Assembly (NCBI GenBank): GCA_002490725.1
Contig: DKUN01000007.1
Coordinates: 1-64,000, forward strand
Origin: Porphyromonadaceae bacterium UBA7203
GTDB taxonomy: Bacteria; Bacteroidota; Bacteroidia; Bacteroidales; Muribaculaceae
Direction: 5' to 3'
Length of the DNA: 64,000 nucleotides
The position numbers and the translations under genes are program-made. Below are positions 37,751 through 46,831 of this stretch, in pieces. The notes below the pieces were generated by a model. It was not told where the DNA came from, searched no databases, and saw only the letters and a program-made list of their open reading frames with translations. Numbering within the stretch: the first letter of the stretch is position 1; the number at the start of each line of letters is the position of its first letter.

Positions 37751-38206
37751 ATGAAACTGATTCTTATTGAAGATGTCCCCAATCTGGGATACAAGGACGA
37801 CGTTGTAGAGGTTAAGTCCGGCTATGGCCGCAACTACCTCATTCCCCAGCGCAAAGCCGTTATCGCTACCGAAAGCGCTCTGAAGGTTCTCGCTGAAAAC
37901 CAGCGCCAGCGCGCCCACAAGCTCGCTCAGATCAAGGCCGAAGCCGAAGCTGCCGCCGCAGCTCTCGAAGGCGTGGCTCTGACCATCGCCGCCAAGGTTG
38001 CCGAAACCGGCACCATCTACGGCGCTGTCAATGCCGCATCGGTTGCCGAAGCCCTCGGCAAACTCGGCCACGAAGTTGACCGCAAGCTCATCAGCCTCAA
38101 CACCTCAATCAAGGAAGTAGGCAACTACACCGCCACCATCCGCTTCCACAAAGAGGTTACCGCACAGGTTCCCGTCGCTGTTGTAGCCGAGGTTGCTGAA
38201 GCCTGA
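37751..38206 (+). CDS. rplI: Ribosomal protein L9
   Basis: A 151-residue L9 of the large subunit. The N-terminal RNA-binding domain starts MKLILIEDVPNLGYKDDVV and carries the signature VKSGYGRNYLIPQRKA. A long helix (about 45-80) links it to the C-terminal domain. It ends the operon, with a terminator right behind. Confidence 0.98.
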   Translation: MKLILIEDVPNLGYKDDVVEVKSGYGRNYLIPQRKAVIATESALKVLAENQRQRAHKLAQIKAEAEAAAAALEGVALTIAAKVAETGTIYGAVNAASVAEALGKLGHEVDRKLISLNTSIKEVGNYTATIRFHKEVTAQVPVAVVAEVAEA

Positions 38207-38247
38207 GCCCGCAGCTCAACAACAAACTGACTCTTATCAAAATCAAA

Positions 38248-38287
38248 TGCCTCCGGATGGCCCGCGCCACCCGGAGGCAACTTTTTT
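38248..38287 (+). terminator. Terminator of the ribosomal protein operon
   Basis: A perfect 9-bp GC-rich stem (38248-38256 with 38271-38279) with a 14-nt loop, followed by ACTTTTTT. Confidence 0.85.
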
Positions 38288-38365
38288 ACAAAAAACTCCT
38301 TTATCTCTGATTATCAGCATTTTACCCCCCCCCACGCATTTTCTCCATTATTTATATATTTTTAA

Positions 38366-38396
38366 TTGTGAATTAGTTACAAAATTCATATCTTTG
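38366..38396 (+). promoter_or_regulatory. Promoter of outer-membrane paralogue 2
   Basis: TTG (38366-38368), exactly 20 nt, TATCTTTG (38389-38396), 38 nt before the start codon. Confidence 0.65.
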
Positions 38397-38434
38397 CCAA
38401 ATCTTACCAATCCTTACACACCATTCACACAATC

Positions 38435-41400
38435 ATGCGAAAACTTATTGCCCTGCTGCTCATGAGCGCTATCGGTTTCGGAGCATCAGCAAAACTGACG
38501 CAGTTCGTCTTACGCGGCTACGTTGAAAAACAAGATTACTCGAGAAGCGACTGGGACCGCGAATCGGTTGACAGCGTCTACGTAGACTTGTTAAAAAACG
38601 ACACCATTCCCGTCGAATTCAAGATGCTTGTCGGCGACGACAAACTGAAAATGGCGACCGACGGCAATCTGCGCTTGATGGTGAAAGGTGGTACGGGCAC
38701 CTACTCGCTCATTCTGACCCGCGACGGCTACGAACCGCTGCGCGAAGAATTCACCGTTGCTTCCGAGGGCCAGGATATCGTTTACCTGCGCGGCCTGTTT
38801 ATGGAAAAGCGACGAGAAAGCTCACTCGACGAAGTCGAAGTCGTCGGCACCGCAATCAAAATGGTGATGAAGGGCGACACGCTGGTCTACGACTCGCGCG
38901 CATTCAAACTGGCCGAAGGCTCGTCGCTCGACGCGCTGGTGCGCCAGCTTCCCGGCGCCCATCTCGAGGACGACGGCTCCATTACCGTCAACGGTAAGAA
39001 AATCAAATCGCTGCTGCTCAACGGCAACGACTTTTTCCAGGGCGACCCCGAAGTGGCCCTCAAGAACCTGCCGGCCTACACTGTCGACAAAATCAAGGTC
39101 TACGACAAAGCGGGCAAGGACGACAAAGTCACCCTCGCCTCCCATAAGCTCAGCGACTCGCCCGAAGACGAGAACATGGTCATGGACGTGACGCTGAAAA
39201 AGGAATTCTCGATGGCCACCATCTTCAACGTCGAAGGCGGCTACGGACCGGGCATATACACAAGCGATGACCCGAAAAAGTTTGACCACCGATACATTGG
39301 CCGTGCCTTCGTCATCGGCTTTGGCAAAAACTACCGCTGGAGCACCTATGGCAACGTCAACAACATCCGCAACACATCGCGCGCCAGTTCCGACAACAAA
39401 GACTGGGGCTACAGCTGGTCGCCCGACGGCGAACTCGAAGTGGCAATGGGCGGCCTCGACGTTTTTTATAATCCCGACAAAAAGTGGGAAATCAGCGCTA
39501 ATATGCTCTATACCGACGAGCAGATTGAAAAACACGACCTCCGCTCCACAACCAGGTTCTATCCGACAGGCAACATCTATCAGCGCACTCGGACAGACCA
39601 GAACGAACACCGCAATCACCTCGAGGGCGACGCCTACATCCACTACTCGGGCGATAACATCTGGTTTTATTTCAACCCGAGAATCGACTGGATGAGAACC
39701 AACGGCACATCGCGATTCTACAGCGCAGACTTTGACCGCAACCCGTTTGAACTGAGCCGGGGAGCCGCTATCGACTCACTCTTCGCACCCGGCACCGGAC
39801 TGATACCCTCCGACGATCTGCGCAATTCAGTTACTACAAGCACCTACCGCTCTGTTCAAGGCGACGGGGCAATGTCTCCGAGCCAACTGCGATTCAGCGC
39901 CAACCTCTCCTTTTCCTGGCGTCCGAAAAACGTACGCGGAGCCATGGAGGCATCAGGCTATGTCTCCGACGAACAGAGCTCGAAAAAAACGGGCACACTG
40001 TACGACCAGCCATATATGGCCGACCCCGCCGTCACTCCGATGCGCCGCGAACAGTGGGCCGACGACGAACGCCGCAACACCTTCGGAATGGCATCCATCG
40101 GATACTCGTGGGATAAGCGCTTCATTTCAGACAAGCATATGCACACTCTCCGCATAGGGCCGAATCTCTCCTGGAAAGTCAACCGTGAGAAACGCGATAA
40201 CGCTCTGCTCTACGAGGTGTTGCTCAACAGCATCGACCCCAAAGACAACCCACTGCCTTCGATGACCGCTCCCGAACACATCAAGCCGCTCATCGACGCC
40301 GAAAACACGCTCAACTACCTGATGCTCTCTAACTCAATCAGCGGTACGGCAGGCATTTCGTTCAATAGCGAACCGACCGCTCCCTCCGACTCGGGCTTGA
40401 ATCCGTCGTTCTCAATCGGAGCGTACTATACTCATTCTGCCGAAATGAAACACCTGAGTTACCATAAGCCGCATCTGGCCGACCCGTTCAACTACCACCT
40501 CGACCAGACCGACCGGACCGATGACTTCAGGGCACGCGCCGGCATAACTTTTAAAAACAAAATAAGATATATATCCATTTTCGGCAACTACTCACTGCGA
40601 TTGTCACCGGTCAGCATGATAACAATGCTTCCGACAACCAACTCGTCCGACCCGTTCAACATCTACCTCGGACCGGAAGACGGCATCAAACTCCCCAATC
40701 AACGCAACCACTCCGCCTATTTGTCTATTTATTACTATGGCAACAAGAACCATCGGAATGCCACAGTCACCGGCGGATATAACCGCACAGACAACGCTAC
40801 CGCACAGACCATGGTGTTCAACCCGGCCACAGGCGTCACTACTCACAGACCTATCAGCGTGAACGGCTCATGGTCAGCCTATTCATCTGCCAACTGCTAC
40901 ATTCCGTTCGGCCCGCTCGAATGCTGGACAGCCAACGTCTCAGCCAACTATAACTTTTCAAACAACGTTGACTACATATCGTCGGTCGGAGCACCCGAGC
41001 GCTCGGTTGTACGCACCGACAATGCCGGTGCAACGGCCGGAATTACATATAAGCTGAAAAACGGCACCAGCTTCAGCCTCGGAGGCGGCACCACCTGGCA
41101 ACACTCTACGTCGCCGCGCGCCAGCTTCACAACCATCAACGCGTGGAAATCTAACGCATCGGCAGAAATATCCTTCTACCTGCCATGGCAGATTGAAGGC
41201 AATACCTCGCTGCGCGCCGACTTCCGACGCGGCTATGAAGACGCAGCAATGAACACTACCGAATGGATCTGGAATGCCTCGATTCAGAAGACGATTCTCA
41301 AAGGCGCCCTGACCTTCAAACTCCATGCCGTCGACATTCTCGGCCAGCTATCGACCGTGAACTATTACGTCAACGCCCAGGGCCGCTACGAGTACTGGAC

Positions 41401-41479
41401 CAACTCGCTGCCACGTTACGCCATGCTCACCATCAGCTACCGCTTCAACTACACCCCCAACCTCCTTAAGTCTAATTAG
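38435..41479 (+). CDS. Large outer-membrane beta-barrel protein (TonB-receptor-like), paralogue 2
   Basis: A 1014-residue exported protein with a signal peptide (MRKLIALLLMSAIGFGASA). It has the same layout as the protein at 13283-16261: an N-terminal beta domain, then a plug-like module (KGDTLVYDSRAFKLAEGSSL, ALVRQLPGAHLE, LLLNGNDFFQGD, LPAYTVDKIKVYD), then a large barrel whose end (RYEYWTNSLPRYAMLTISYR) closely matches the other's. Family: outer-membrane beta-barrel proteins of Bacteroidetes. No SusD gene adjoins it. Its promoter is separate, and ndk follows from another promoter. Substrate unknown. Confidence 0.8.
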   Translation: MRKLIALLLMSAIGFGASAKLTQFVLRGYVEKQDYSRSDWDRESVDSVYVDLLKNDTIPVEFKMLVGDDKLKMATDGNLRLMVKGGTGTYSLILTRDGYEPLREEFTVASEGQDIVYLRGLFMEKRRESSLDEVEVVGTAIKMVMKGDTLVYDSRAFKLAEGSSLDALVRQLPGAHLEDDGSITVNGKKIKSLLLNGNDFFQGDPEVALKNLPAYTVDKIKVYDKAGKDDKVTLASHKLSDSPEDENMVMDVTLKKEFSMATIFNVEGGYGPGIYTSDDPKKFDHRYIGRAFVIGFGKNYRWSTYGNVNNIRNTSRASSDNKDWGYSWSPDGELEVAMGGLDVFYNPDKKWEISANMLYTDEQIEKHDLRSTTRFYPTGNIYQRTRTDQNEHRNHLEGDAYIHYSGDNIWFYFNPRIDWMRTNGTSRFYSADFDRNPFELSRGAAIDSLFAPGTGLIPSDDLRNSVTTSTYRSVQGDGAMSPSQLRFSANLSFSWRPKNVRGAMEASGYVSDEQSSKKTGTLYDQPYMADPAVTPMRREQWADDERRNTFGMASIGYSWDKRFISDKHMHTLRIGPNLSWKVNREKRDNALLYEVLLNSIDPKDNPLPSMTAPEHIKPLIDAENTLNYLMLSNSISGTAGISFNSEPTAPSDSGLNPSFSIGAYYTHSAEMKHLSYHKPHLADPFNYHLDQTDRTDDFRARAGITFKNKIRYISIFGNYSLRLSPVSMITMLPTTNSSDPFNIYLGPEDGIKLPNQRNHSAYLSIYYYGNKNHRNATVTGGYNRTDNATAQTMVFNPATGVTTHRPISVNGSWSAYSSANCYIPFGPLECWTANVSANYNFSNNVDYISSVGAPERSVVRTDNAGATAGITYKLKNGTSFSLGGGTTWQHSTSPRASFTTINAWKSNASAEISFYLPWQIEGNTSLRADFRRGYEDAAMNTTEWIWNASIQKTILKGALTFKLHAVDILGQLSTVNYYVNAQGRYEYWTNSLPRYAMLTISYRFNYTPNLLKSN

Positions 41480-41512
41480 TAATTAGGAATCGGGACGTTA
41501 ACATTATTTTAT

Positions 41513-41543
41513 TTGGCCGGTCGGCATTTTTTTGCTATCTTTG
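41513..41543 (+). promoter_or_regulatory. Promoter of ndk
   Basis: TTG (41513-41515), exactly 20 nt, TATCTTTG (41536-41543), 45 nt before the start codon. Confidence 0.65.
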
Positions 41544-41588
41544 CGGATAGTTAATTACCGAACTCTCAACTCACAAACTTCTAAGAAC

Positions 41589-42053
41589 ATGGAAACTACT
41601 CTCGTCATTCTCAAGCCATCGGCCGTTCTTCACGGACATGTCGGCCCCATTGTCAAGCGCTTTCAGCAGAAGGGGCTGGTTATACGAGGCATGAAAATGA
41701 TGCAGCTCGACGAAAAGATTCTCAACGAACATTACGCCCACCTCGCCGACCGCCCGTTCTTCCCTTCGCTGCTCCATTCAATGATGGCATCGCCCGTTAT
41801 CGTAATGGCCCTATGGGGCAAAGACGCCGTCGAAGTGGTGCGCATGATGACCGGCGCCACAAACGGACGCAAGGCCCTGCCCGGCACCATCCGCGGCGAC
41901 TTCAGCATGAGCGGACAGGAAAACATTATCCACGCTTCCGACTCCGTTGAAAATGCTGCAATCGAGCTCAAGAGATTCTTCCTTCCCGGCGAAATCTTTG
42001 AGTACGTTCCCTCCTCTATCACCTACACCTACGAACCGGATGAACTCCTTTAA
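41589..42053 (+). CDS. ndk: Nucleoside diphosphate kinase
   Basis: A 154-residue kinase that balances nucleoside triphosphates by ping-pong phosphate transfer through His115 (NIIHASDS). Other family motifs present: TLVILKPSAV at the N-terminus, RPFFPSLLHSM and GATNGRKALPGTIRGDF. The start at 41589 is the family start; the frame opens earlier, inside the promoter. Confidence 0.97.
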   Translation: METTLVILKPSAVLHGHVGPIVKRFQQKGLVIRGMKMMQLDEKILNEHYAHLADRPFFPSLLHSMMASPVIVMALWGKDAVEVVRMMTGATNGRKALPGTIRGDFSMSGQENIIHASDSVENAAIELKRFFLPGEIFEYVPSSITYTYEPDELL

Positions 42054-42060
42054 ATAATTT

Positions 42061-42137
42061 GTAATTAGCAATTAGTAACTTTCCCTTACGGCAACCGCTT
42101 TGCCCTCAAAAAAATTACTGATTACTAATTGATAATT
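42061..42137. repeat. AT-rich inverted repeat between ndk and the M23 gene
   Basis: CAATTAGTAA at 42069-42078 is matched by TTACTAATTG at 42122-42131, with further partial pairing outside, around a 43-nt spacer. A related motif (TAATTAGTAATTAG) occurs just past the outer-membrane gene at 41473-41486, so ndk is flanked by similar sequences. Confidence 0.5.
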
Positions 42138-42165
42138 TCTAATTAAAGAACCATCATTAGCACGA

Positions 42166-43140
42166 ATGACCTCACTCAAATTCCTTATACTCGCGGCTTT
42201 CGCTTCTGCTTCTGCCCTCGTAGCCGGAGCAGAGGAGAAAATAGTGCCCCCCGCAGCACATCAGCAACGCCACTCTGACCTGATTGCAGGCCAGCTCAAC
42301 ATAGGCAACCAAATCAAAGTCGAAGACACTGAAGCGTTTCTGGGCAACCTCTTCCCCGAAGAAGAAGAGCCCGAAATGGATATCTACACCGAAGGCTGGG
42401 ACTCACAGGCCGTTAACTGCTACAACGGAATGTCAGTGCCCGATGAAATGAACATCGACGTCACCAAGTTCCACATGCCCACCGCCCCCACCTACGTCAC
42501 ATCGCCCTACGGCTACCGCCGCCGCTTTCGCCGCATGCACAAAGGAATAGACCTCAAGGTGCAAATAGGCGACACTATCTATGCCGCTTTCGACGGCCGT
42601 GTGCGCATAGTGCGCAACCAGGGACGCCGCAAAGGCTATGGTCTCTACGTCGTGATTCGCCATAACAACAGGCTCGAAACCGTTTATGGCCACCTGAGCA
42701 AGTTTCTTGTGCAGCCCGACGACTACGTAAAAGCCGGCGACCCGATTGCCCTCGGAGGAAACACCGGACGCTCAACAGGCCCGCACCTCCACTTCGAAAC
42801 GCGCTATATGGGCTATGCCATCAACCCCAGCGCCATATTCGACTTTGCCAACCACACGACCCACACCGACCAGTATCTCTTCACCAAGAACACCTATATG
42901 AACGCGCGCGACTATACGCCCGACGCGGCTGCCTACGCCTCGGCTGAGAATGCTTCGTCATCGAAAAAGAGCAGCGGCACGTCGTCGGCAGGACGCTCGT
43001 CATATTACACCATCAGGCGCGGCGACACTCTGTCGCGAATAGCCGCACGCCACGGAACGAGCGTTTCCAAGCTCTGTCGGCTCAACGGTCTGTCGACATC
43101 CTCGCGCCTCACCATCGGCAAGAAAATCAGGCTGAAATAA
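42166..43140 (+). CDS. Exported M23 peptidase with LysM domain
   Basis: A 324-residue protein with a signal peptide (to about residue 22). The LytM/M23 endopeptidase domain (about 105-225) has YVTSPYGYR, the zinc ligands His and Asp in HKGIDL, and the C-terminal HLHF. After a serine-rich linker, the last 45 residues are a LysM motif (YTIRRGDTLSRIAARHGTSV, then LCRLNGL). It should bind peptidoglycan and cut its cross-links, or act as an activator of amidases. The zinc ligands look complete, so activity is plausible. Weak hairpin at 43186-43219 after the stop. Confidence 0.92.
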   Translation: MTSLKFLILAAFASASALVAGAEEKIVPPAAHQQRHSDLIAGQLNIGNQIKVEDTEAFLGNLFPEEEEPEMDIYTEGWDSQAVNCYNGMSVPDEMNIDVTKFHMPTAPTYVTSPYGYRRRFRRMHKGIDLKVQIGDTIYAAFDGRVRIVRNQGRRKGYGLYVVIRHNNRLETVYGHLSKFLVQPDDYVKAGDPIALGGNTGRSTGPHLHFETRYMGYAINPSAIFDFANHTTHTDQYLFTKNTYMNARDYTPDAAAYASAENASSSKKSSGTSSAGRSSYYTIRRGDTLSRIAARHGTSVSKLCRLNGLSTSSRLTIGKKIRLK

Positions 43141-43185
43141 CCGCACCTGCCTGCTTGCCCGATAAAGCTACGAAACAATAGGATT

Positions 43186-43219
43186 CAACGCGCCTCCGTA
43201 ATCAAAACGGGGCGCGTTG
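43186..43219. terminator. Hairpin between convergent M23 and DUF4249 genes
   Basis: A perfect 9-bp stem (43186-43194 with 43211-43219) with a 16-nt loop. No strong T run on either side, so the role is uncertain. Confidence 0.4.
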
Positions 43220-43235
43220 CTGTTATGCGATGGCA

Positions 43236-44021
43236 TCAGCGCGAAAAGGTGACCGAGGTTTCCGAGGGAGTCGATGCCAGGAAGTAGCCGAGACAGAAGT
43301 CGCCCGTAAAGGTGGTAGGCCCGGCTACCGCATGGGCCGACAGGCGCGTCAGATAGTCATAGACATGTGGAGGAATAGCGGCGACACTGATGGTCAGCAC
43401 ATCGCCGTCGTCAAGATTGTCTTCGTCGTCAGGGTCGGTCGGATTGCGGCGCGCGGTCATCATCGACAATTCCAGGCGGCCGTCGAGCGCAAAGCGGTCG
43501 TCGGCAACTTGCCAGGCATACACCTCGCCATTGCGGAACACGCGCAGCCAGTAGGCATCGCCGCGCTCAGGCGGGTCATTGACGTAGACCGACAACACCG
43601 CCACCTCGTCATAGGGCATGCTGATCCAGCTGAAACCGGCCTCGGCAATAGTAGCCCTATGCTGCATGACACACTCCGACACGGCACGGAATCCGCCCGG
43701 ACGCTCAACCGCCAGGCTATAGCTCACGCCCGACGTCGGAACGATGGCGGCCGAATAGATGCCGTCTGCTCCGGCCACGAGTTGCTCATCGACCCCGTCG
43801 GCCCCTGAAATCGTCACCACGGCATCGGTCAGCCGGGTGCGGTTCATCGGCTCATCCATCGGAGTGGTCTGCGTCAGCACAACCGTGGCACCGCCCTCGC
43901 CGAGATTAGCCTCGACCACCAAAACAGGTTCGATGTCGCGGTAATCGAGCTCGAGTTCTTTCTTGCACCCCGCCGTCAGCAACACTATGCCTATGGCCGG
44001 CATTATTACGCGAGTTTTCAT
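43236..44021 (-). CDS. DUF4249 lipoprotein
   Basis: A 261-residue protein with a lipoprotein signal (LLTAGC, Cys19). The domain is typical of DUF4249: PVLVVEANLGEG at the start, DAVVTISGADG, then the beta-rich part. Family members accompany small TonB receptors in Bacteroidetes, and the receptor gene here lies 13 nt upstream, so the two likely form an outer-membrane pair. Substrate unknown. The start was set at 44021 by the lipobox. Confidence 0.85.
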   Translation of the reverse strand: MKTRVIMPAIGIVLLTAGCKKELELDYRDIEPVLVVEANLGEGGATVVLTQTTPMDEPMNRTRLTDAVVTISGADGVDEQLVAGADGIYSAAIVPTSGVSYSLAVERPGGFRAVSECVMQHRATIAEAGFSWISMPYDEVAVLSVYVNDPPERGDAYWLRVFRNGEVYAWQVADDRFALDGRLELSMMTARRNPTDPDDEDNLDDGDVLTISVAAIPPHVYDYLTRLSAHAVAGPTTFTGDFCLGYFLASTPSETSVTFSR

Positions 44022-44034
44022 TGCAAAGTCGGAA

Positions 44035-46095
44035 TCAGAATTTGAGAGTATAGGAAACAGACGGAAGGATGCCGAAAAGGGCCTGCTGCACGGCGCGCGT
44101 ACCTGCAGGATGCGACGCGTCATCCTCGAAATATACAATAAACGGATTCAGCCGGTTGTAGAGATTATATATGCCGAACGACCACTGATAGGTCAGTTTC
44201 GGCCCTGTGTGGGTGTAGGTGGCCGAAACGTCGAGCCTGTGGGTGGGCGGAGTCTTGTAGGCATTGCGCTCCGAAAAGTAGTAGCACGTAGCGTTGTCAA
44301 TCTGATACTTGACGTCGGGAGCCGTAAGCGGATGGCCCGACGAATAGACCCACGAGCCCGAAACGGTCCACGCTCCGTTGATATCATAGACGGCCACCAC
44401 CGCAAAGTCATGGCGGCGCTCATTGCCTGCATTATACCATCGGCCGCCGTTGATGCCGGGAATGCGGGTGCGGGTGCGCGACAGCGTATATGACGCCCAG
44501 CCGGTGAGCCGCCCCACGTTTTTACGCACCATGAACTCGGCGCCGTAACTGCGGCCGCGGCCGCCGAGAATCAGCGTCTCAAGCGCAATATCCGAAGTCA
44601 TCGAAAGGCCGTCGCGATAGTCATAGACGTTACGCATATCCTTATAATAGAGCTCGGCCGACCAGTCCCAGGCGCCTGAGGGTGTCATGCCGTTATAGCC
44701 AAGGCTGTATTGCAGCGAGCGTTCGGGGCTGACGTCGGCCGAGGTCAGGGCATAGCGGTCAAACGGAAAGCTCGTCGAACTCGAGCGGATAGCGTGCAGA
44801 TTCTGTGTGGCCGTAAAGAATCCGGCCTTGAGCGAATGGCGTTCCGTAACGGCCCACTTGAGACTCAGACGCGGCTCGGCGTCGAAATATGTGCGCGCCC
44901 TGAACTGCGGAACCTCACCGCTGAGCGATGTAAACTCGTGAAAGCGCGGCGCCGACAGCGCCGTGAACAGCGACAGACGCACACCGCCCACAACCGAGAA
45001 GCTGCGCCCGAAGTCGCCGGAATATTCTCCCCACAGGGCATTCTGCCATCCGCTGCGCACCTCGCGCTCCATTAGCGACTGATATGACATCTCGCCCGAC
45101 ATGACGCGCAGCAACTGTGAACGCACGCCGAACTCAAGCGAATGTCGGTCAGCAATCCGCGCGGTAATTTTTTCGTTGACCGAATAGTCGCGGATATACT
45201 CGCGAATGGCTGATTCGGCTTCGTTAAGGCTCATTTCCATGCGGGTGGTGTAGGAGGTCACGGCCGCGACGGTCTGAAAGCGCCAGTGGCGGCCGGCCGT
45301 GGCAAGCCAGCTGAACGAGCCGCCGACGTTGCCCCAGCGCATGCCCATGACCTCCTTGATTGCCATGTTGTCACGCCCGATGAAGAACGACCCGTCGACA
45401 ATATGGCCGGGCGCGGCCTGCCAGTGAAGTTTCGCCGTGACGTCATAGAAGTTCATAATCGTGTTGCGATATTGCGGCACGAGATTGAGAAACGCGTCGA
45501 CATATGAGCGGCGGGCGGCAACGGCAAAAGAGAGGCGGTCGGTCACAATCGGGCCGGAGGCATTCAACTTGGCGGCCAGAAGGCCTATTGTGCCCGAAGC
45601 ATGATAGCGCTCGGGGTCGCCTGAAGCCAGACTGACGTCGAGCGCCGACGAGGTGGCGCCGCCGTAGCAGGCGGGCACAGGCCCCTTAAACAGCGTAGCG
45701 CGCGAGAGAGCATCGTCGTTAAAGGTCGAAAAAATGCCCATTACGTGCGTCGGGTTATAGAGCGTAATGCCGTCGAGAGTAACGAGGTTCTGCCACGCGG
45801 TGCCGCCGCGCACCTCGAAGCCGCCGGCACCGTCGCCCTCGGCATGAACGCCGGGCAGCAGGGTTATTGACTTGATGATGTCGCGCTCGCCAAAAATGAC
45901 GGGAATGGAGGCGAGCTTTTCAAGTTCGAGCTGCTCAACACCGATACGAGCGCCGGTTACGCGGCGCGAAGCCGACTGACCGGTAACCACAACTTCGTTG
46001 AGCCGGCGGTCGGCGCCAACCGTGTCGGCGGGCTCTGCGGCCCGCACGGCAGGAGCAAACGCGAGCATTAGCAATAAAGCAAGATATCGTGTCAT
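44035..46095 (-). CDS. TonB-dependent receptor
   Basis: A 686-residue outer-membrane receptor with signal peptide (about 1-20). It lacks the N-terminal CarboxypepD-like domain of SusC proteins: the mature protein begins close to a TonB-box-like LNEVVVTG, followed by the plug (GERDIIKSITLLPGVHAEGD, then GGFEVRGG) and a barrel ending in SVSYTLKF with the terminal Phe needed for barrel assembly. It is transcribed into DUF4249 (13-nt gap) and follows the wecG-like gene by 27 nt. The ligand is unknown; vitamins, metal complexes or peptides are possible. Confidence 0.9.
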   Translation of the reverse strand: MTRYLALLLMLAFAPAVRAAEPADTVGADRRLNEVVVTGQSASRRVTGARIGVEQLELEKLASIPVIFGERDIIKSITLLPGVHAEGDGAGGFEVRGGTAWQNLVTLDGITLYNPTHVMGIFSTFNDDALSRATLFKGPVPACYGGATSSALDVSLASGDPERYHASGTIGLLAAKLNASGPIVTDRLSFAVAARRSYVDAFLNLVPQYRNTIMNFYDVTAKLHWQAAPGHIVDGSFFIGRDNMAIKEVMGMRWGNVGGSFSWLATAGRHWRFQTVAAVTSYTTRMEMSLNEAESAIREYIRDYSVNEKITARIADRHSLEFGVRSQLLRVMSGEMSYQSLMEREVRSGWQNALWGEYSGDFGRSFSVVGGVRLSLFTALSAPRFHEFTSLSGEVPQFRARTYFDAEPRLSLKWAVTERHSLKAGFFTATQNLHAIRSSSTSFPFDRYALTSADVSPERSLQYSLGYNGMTPSGAWDWSAELYYKDMRNVYDYRDGLSMTSDIALETLILGGRGRSYGAEFMVRKNVGRLTGWASYTLSRTRTRIPGINGGRWYNAGNERRHDFAVVAVYDINGAWTVSGSWVYSSGHPLTAPDVKYQIDNATCYYFSERNAYKTPPTHRLDVSATYTHTGPKLTYQWSFGIYNLYNRLNPFIVYFEDDASHPAGTRAVQQALFGILPSVSYTLKF

Positions 46096-46122
46096 AAAAG
46101 GCAGCGCATACAAGACGGGGGG

Positions 46123-46824
46123 TTACAGCCGATTGGTATAGAGCGCGGCGGCATAGCGCAGATACGGGCCGATACGCCTGATGCGCGTTGGCTGGGCCAC
46201 AAAGCGCCAGAGCCATTCACATCCAAGGCGCTGAAGCAGTTTGGGCGCACGCTTAAAGCCTCCCACATATAGGTCAAAACTGCCGCCAAGACCCTGATAT
46301 ACGGCCTGATGGTGCTGCTTGAGGCGGGCCATCAGCAACTCCTGACGCGGAGAACCCATGGCCACAAACACGAAGTCAGGGCGCGTGCGCTCAAGCTCGG
46401 CAGCCAGACGCTCATCGTCGCCCTCGGCAAAAAAGCCGTTACGATAGCCGGCAATGCGTATGCCGGGATATTCGCGCCTGAGCTTCTCGACCACTGCCTC
46501 CACTACCTCCGTGCGCGACCCCACAAGATAGAATGTGCGGTCTTTATAAAACCGGCCGATAATGCGCAGCCAAAGTTCGCAGCCGGGCGTGCGCACAGCG
46601 TTCGTGAACCCTTTGCGCCGGGCCACTTTCACGGCGCCGGCTCCGTCGCAGTAGCCAATATTGTCGTTAATTACTCTGACCAGTTCGGGCGATGCGTTCA
46701 TGCACTTTTCGGCATTTACGGCCACGAGAATGCCTTTGTTTGCATCGGCATAGTCAATCAGACTGTCGAATGAGCCGAACGGATGAACGTTAATGTCGCG
46801 GATTCCGAAAACCTCTGCTTTCAT
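46123..46824 (-). CDS. WecG/TagA/CpsF family glycosyltransferase
   Basis: A 233-residue transferase of the WecG/TagA/CpsF family (GT26). Signature regions: VNAEKCMNASPELVRVIND with the conserved polar cluster, DGAGAVKVARRKG, FYLVGSRTEV, FVAMGSPRQELLM and GGSFDLYVGG. The family adds N-acetylmannosamine or ManNAcA to lipid-linked GlcNAc. Next to a WecC-type dehydrogenase, a ManNAcA transfer in surface polysaccharide synthesis is a fair inference. The start at 46824 is 7 nt after wecC; an earlier Met at 46863 would overlap it by 32 nt. Confidence 0.85.
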   Translation of the reverse strand: MKAEVFGIRDINVHPFGSFDSLIDYADANKGILVAVNAEKCMNASPELVRVINDNIGYCDGAGAVKVARRKGFTNAVRTPGCELWLRIIGRFYKDRTFYLVGSRTEVVEAVVEKLRREYPGIRIAGYRNGFFAEGDDERLAAELERTRPDFVFVAMGSPRQELLMARLKQHHQAVYQGLGGSFDLYVGGFKRAPKLLQRLGCEWLWRFVAQPTRIRRIGPYLRYAAALYTNRL

Positions 46825-46831
46825 TGCCCGT

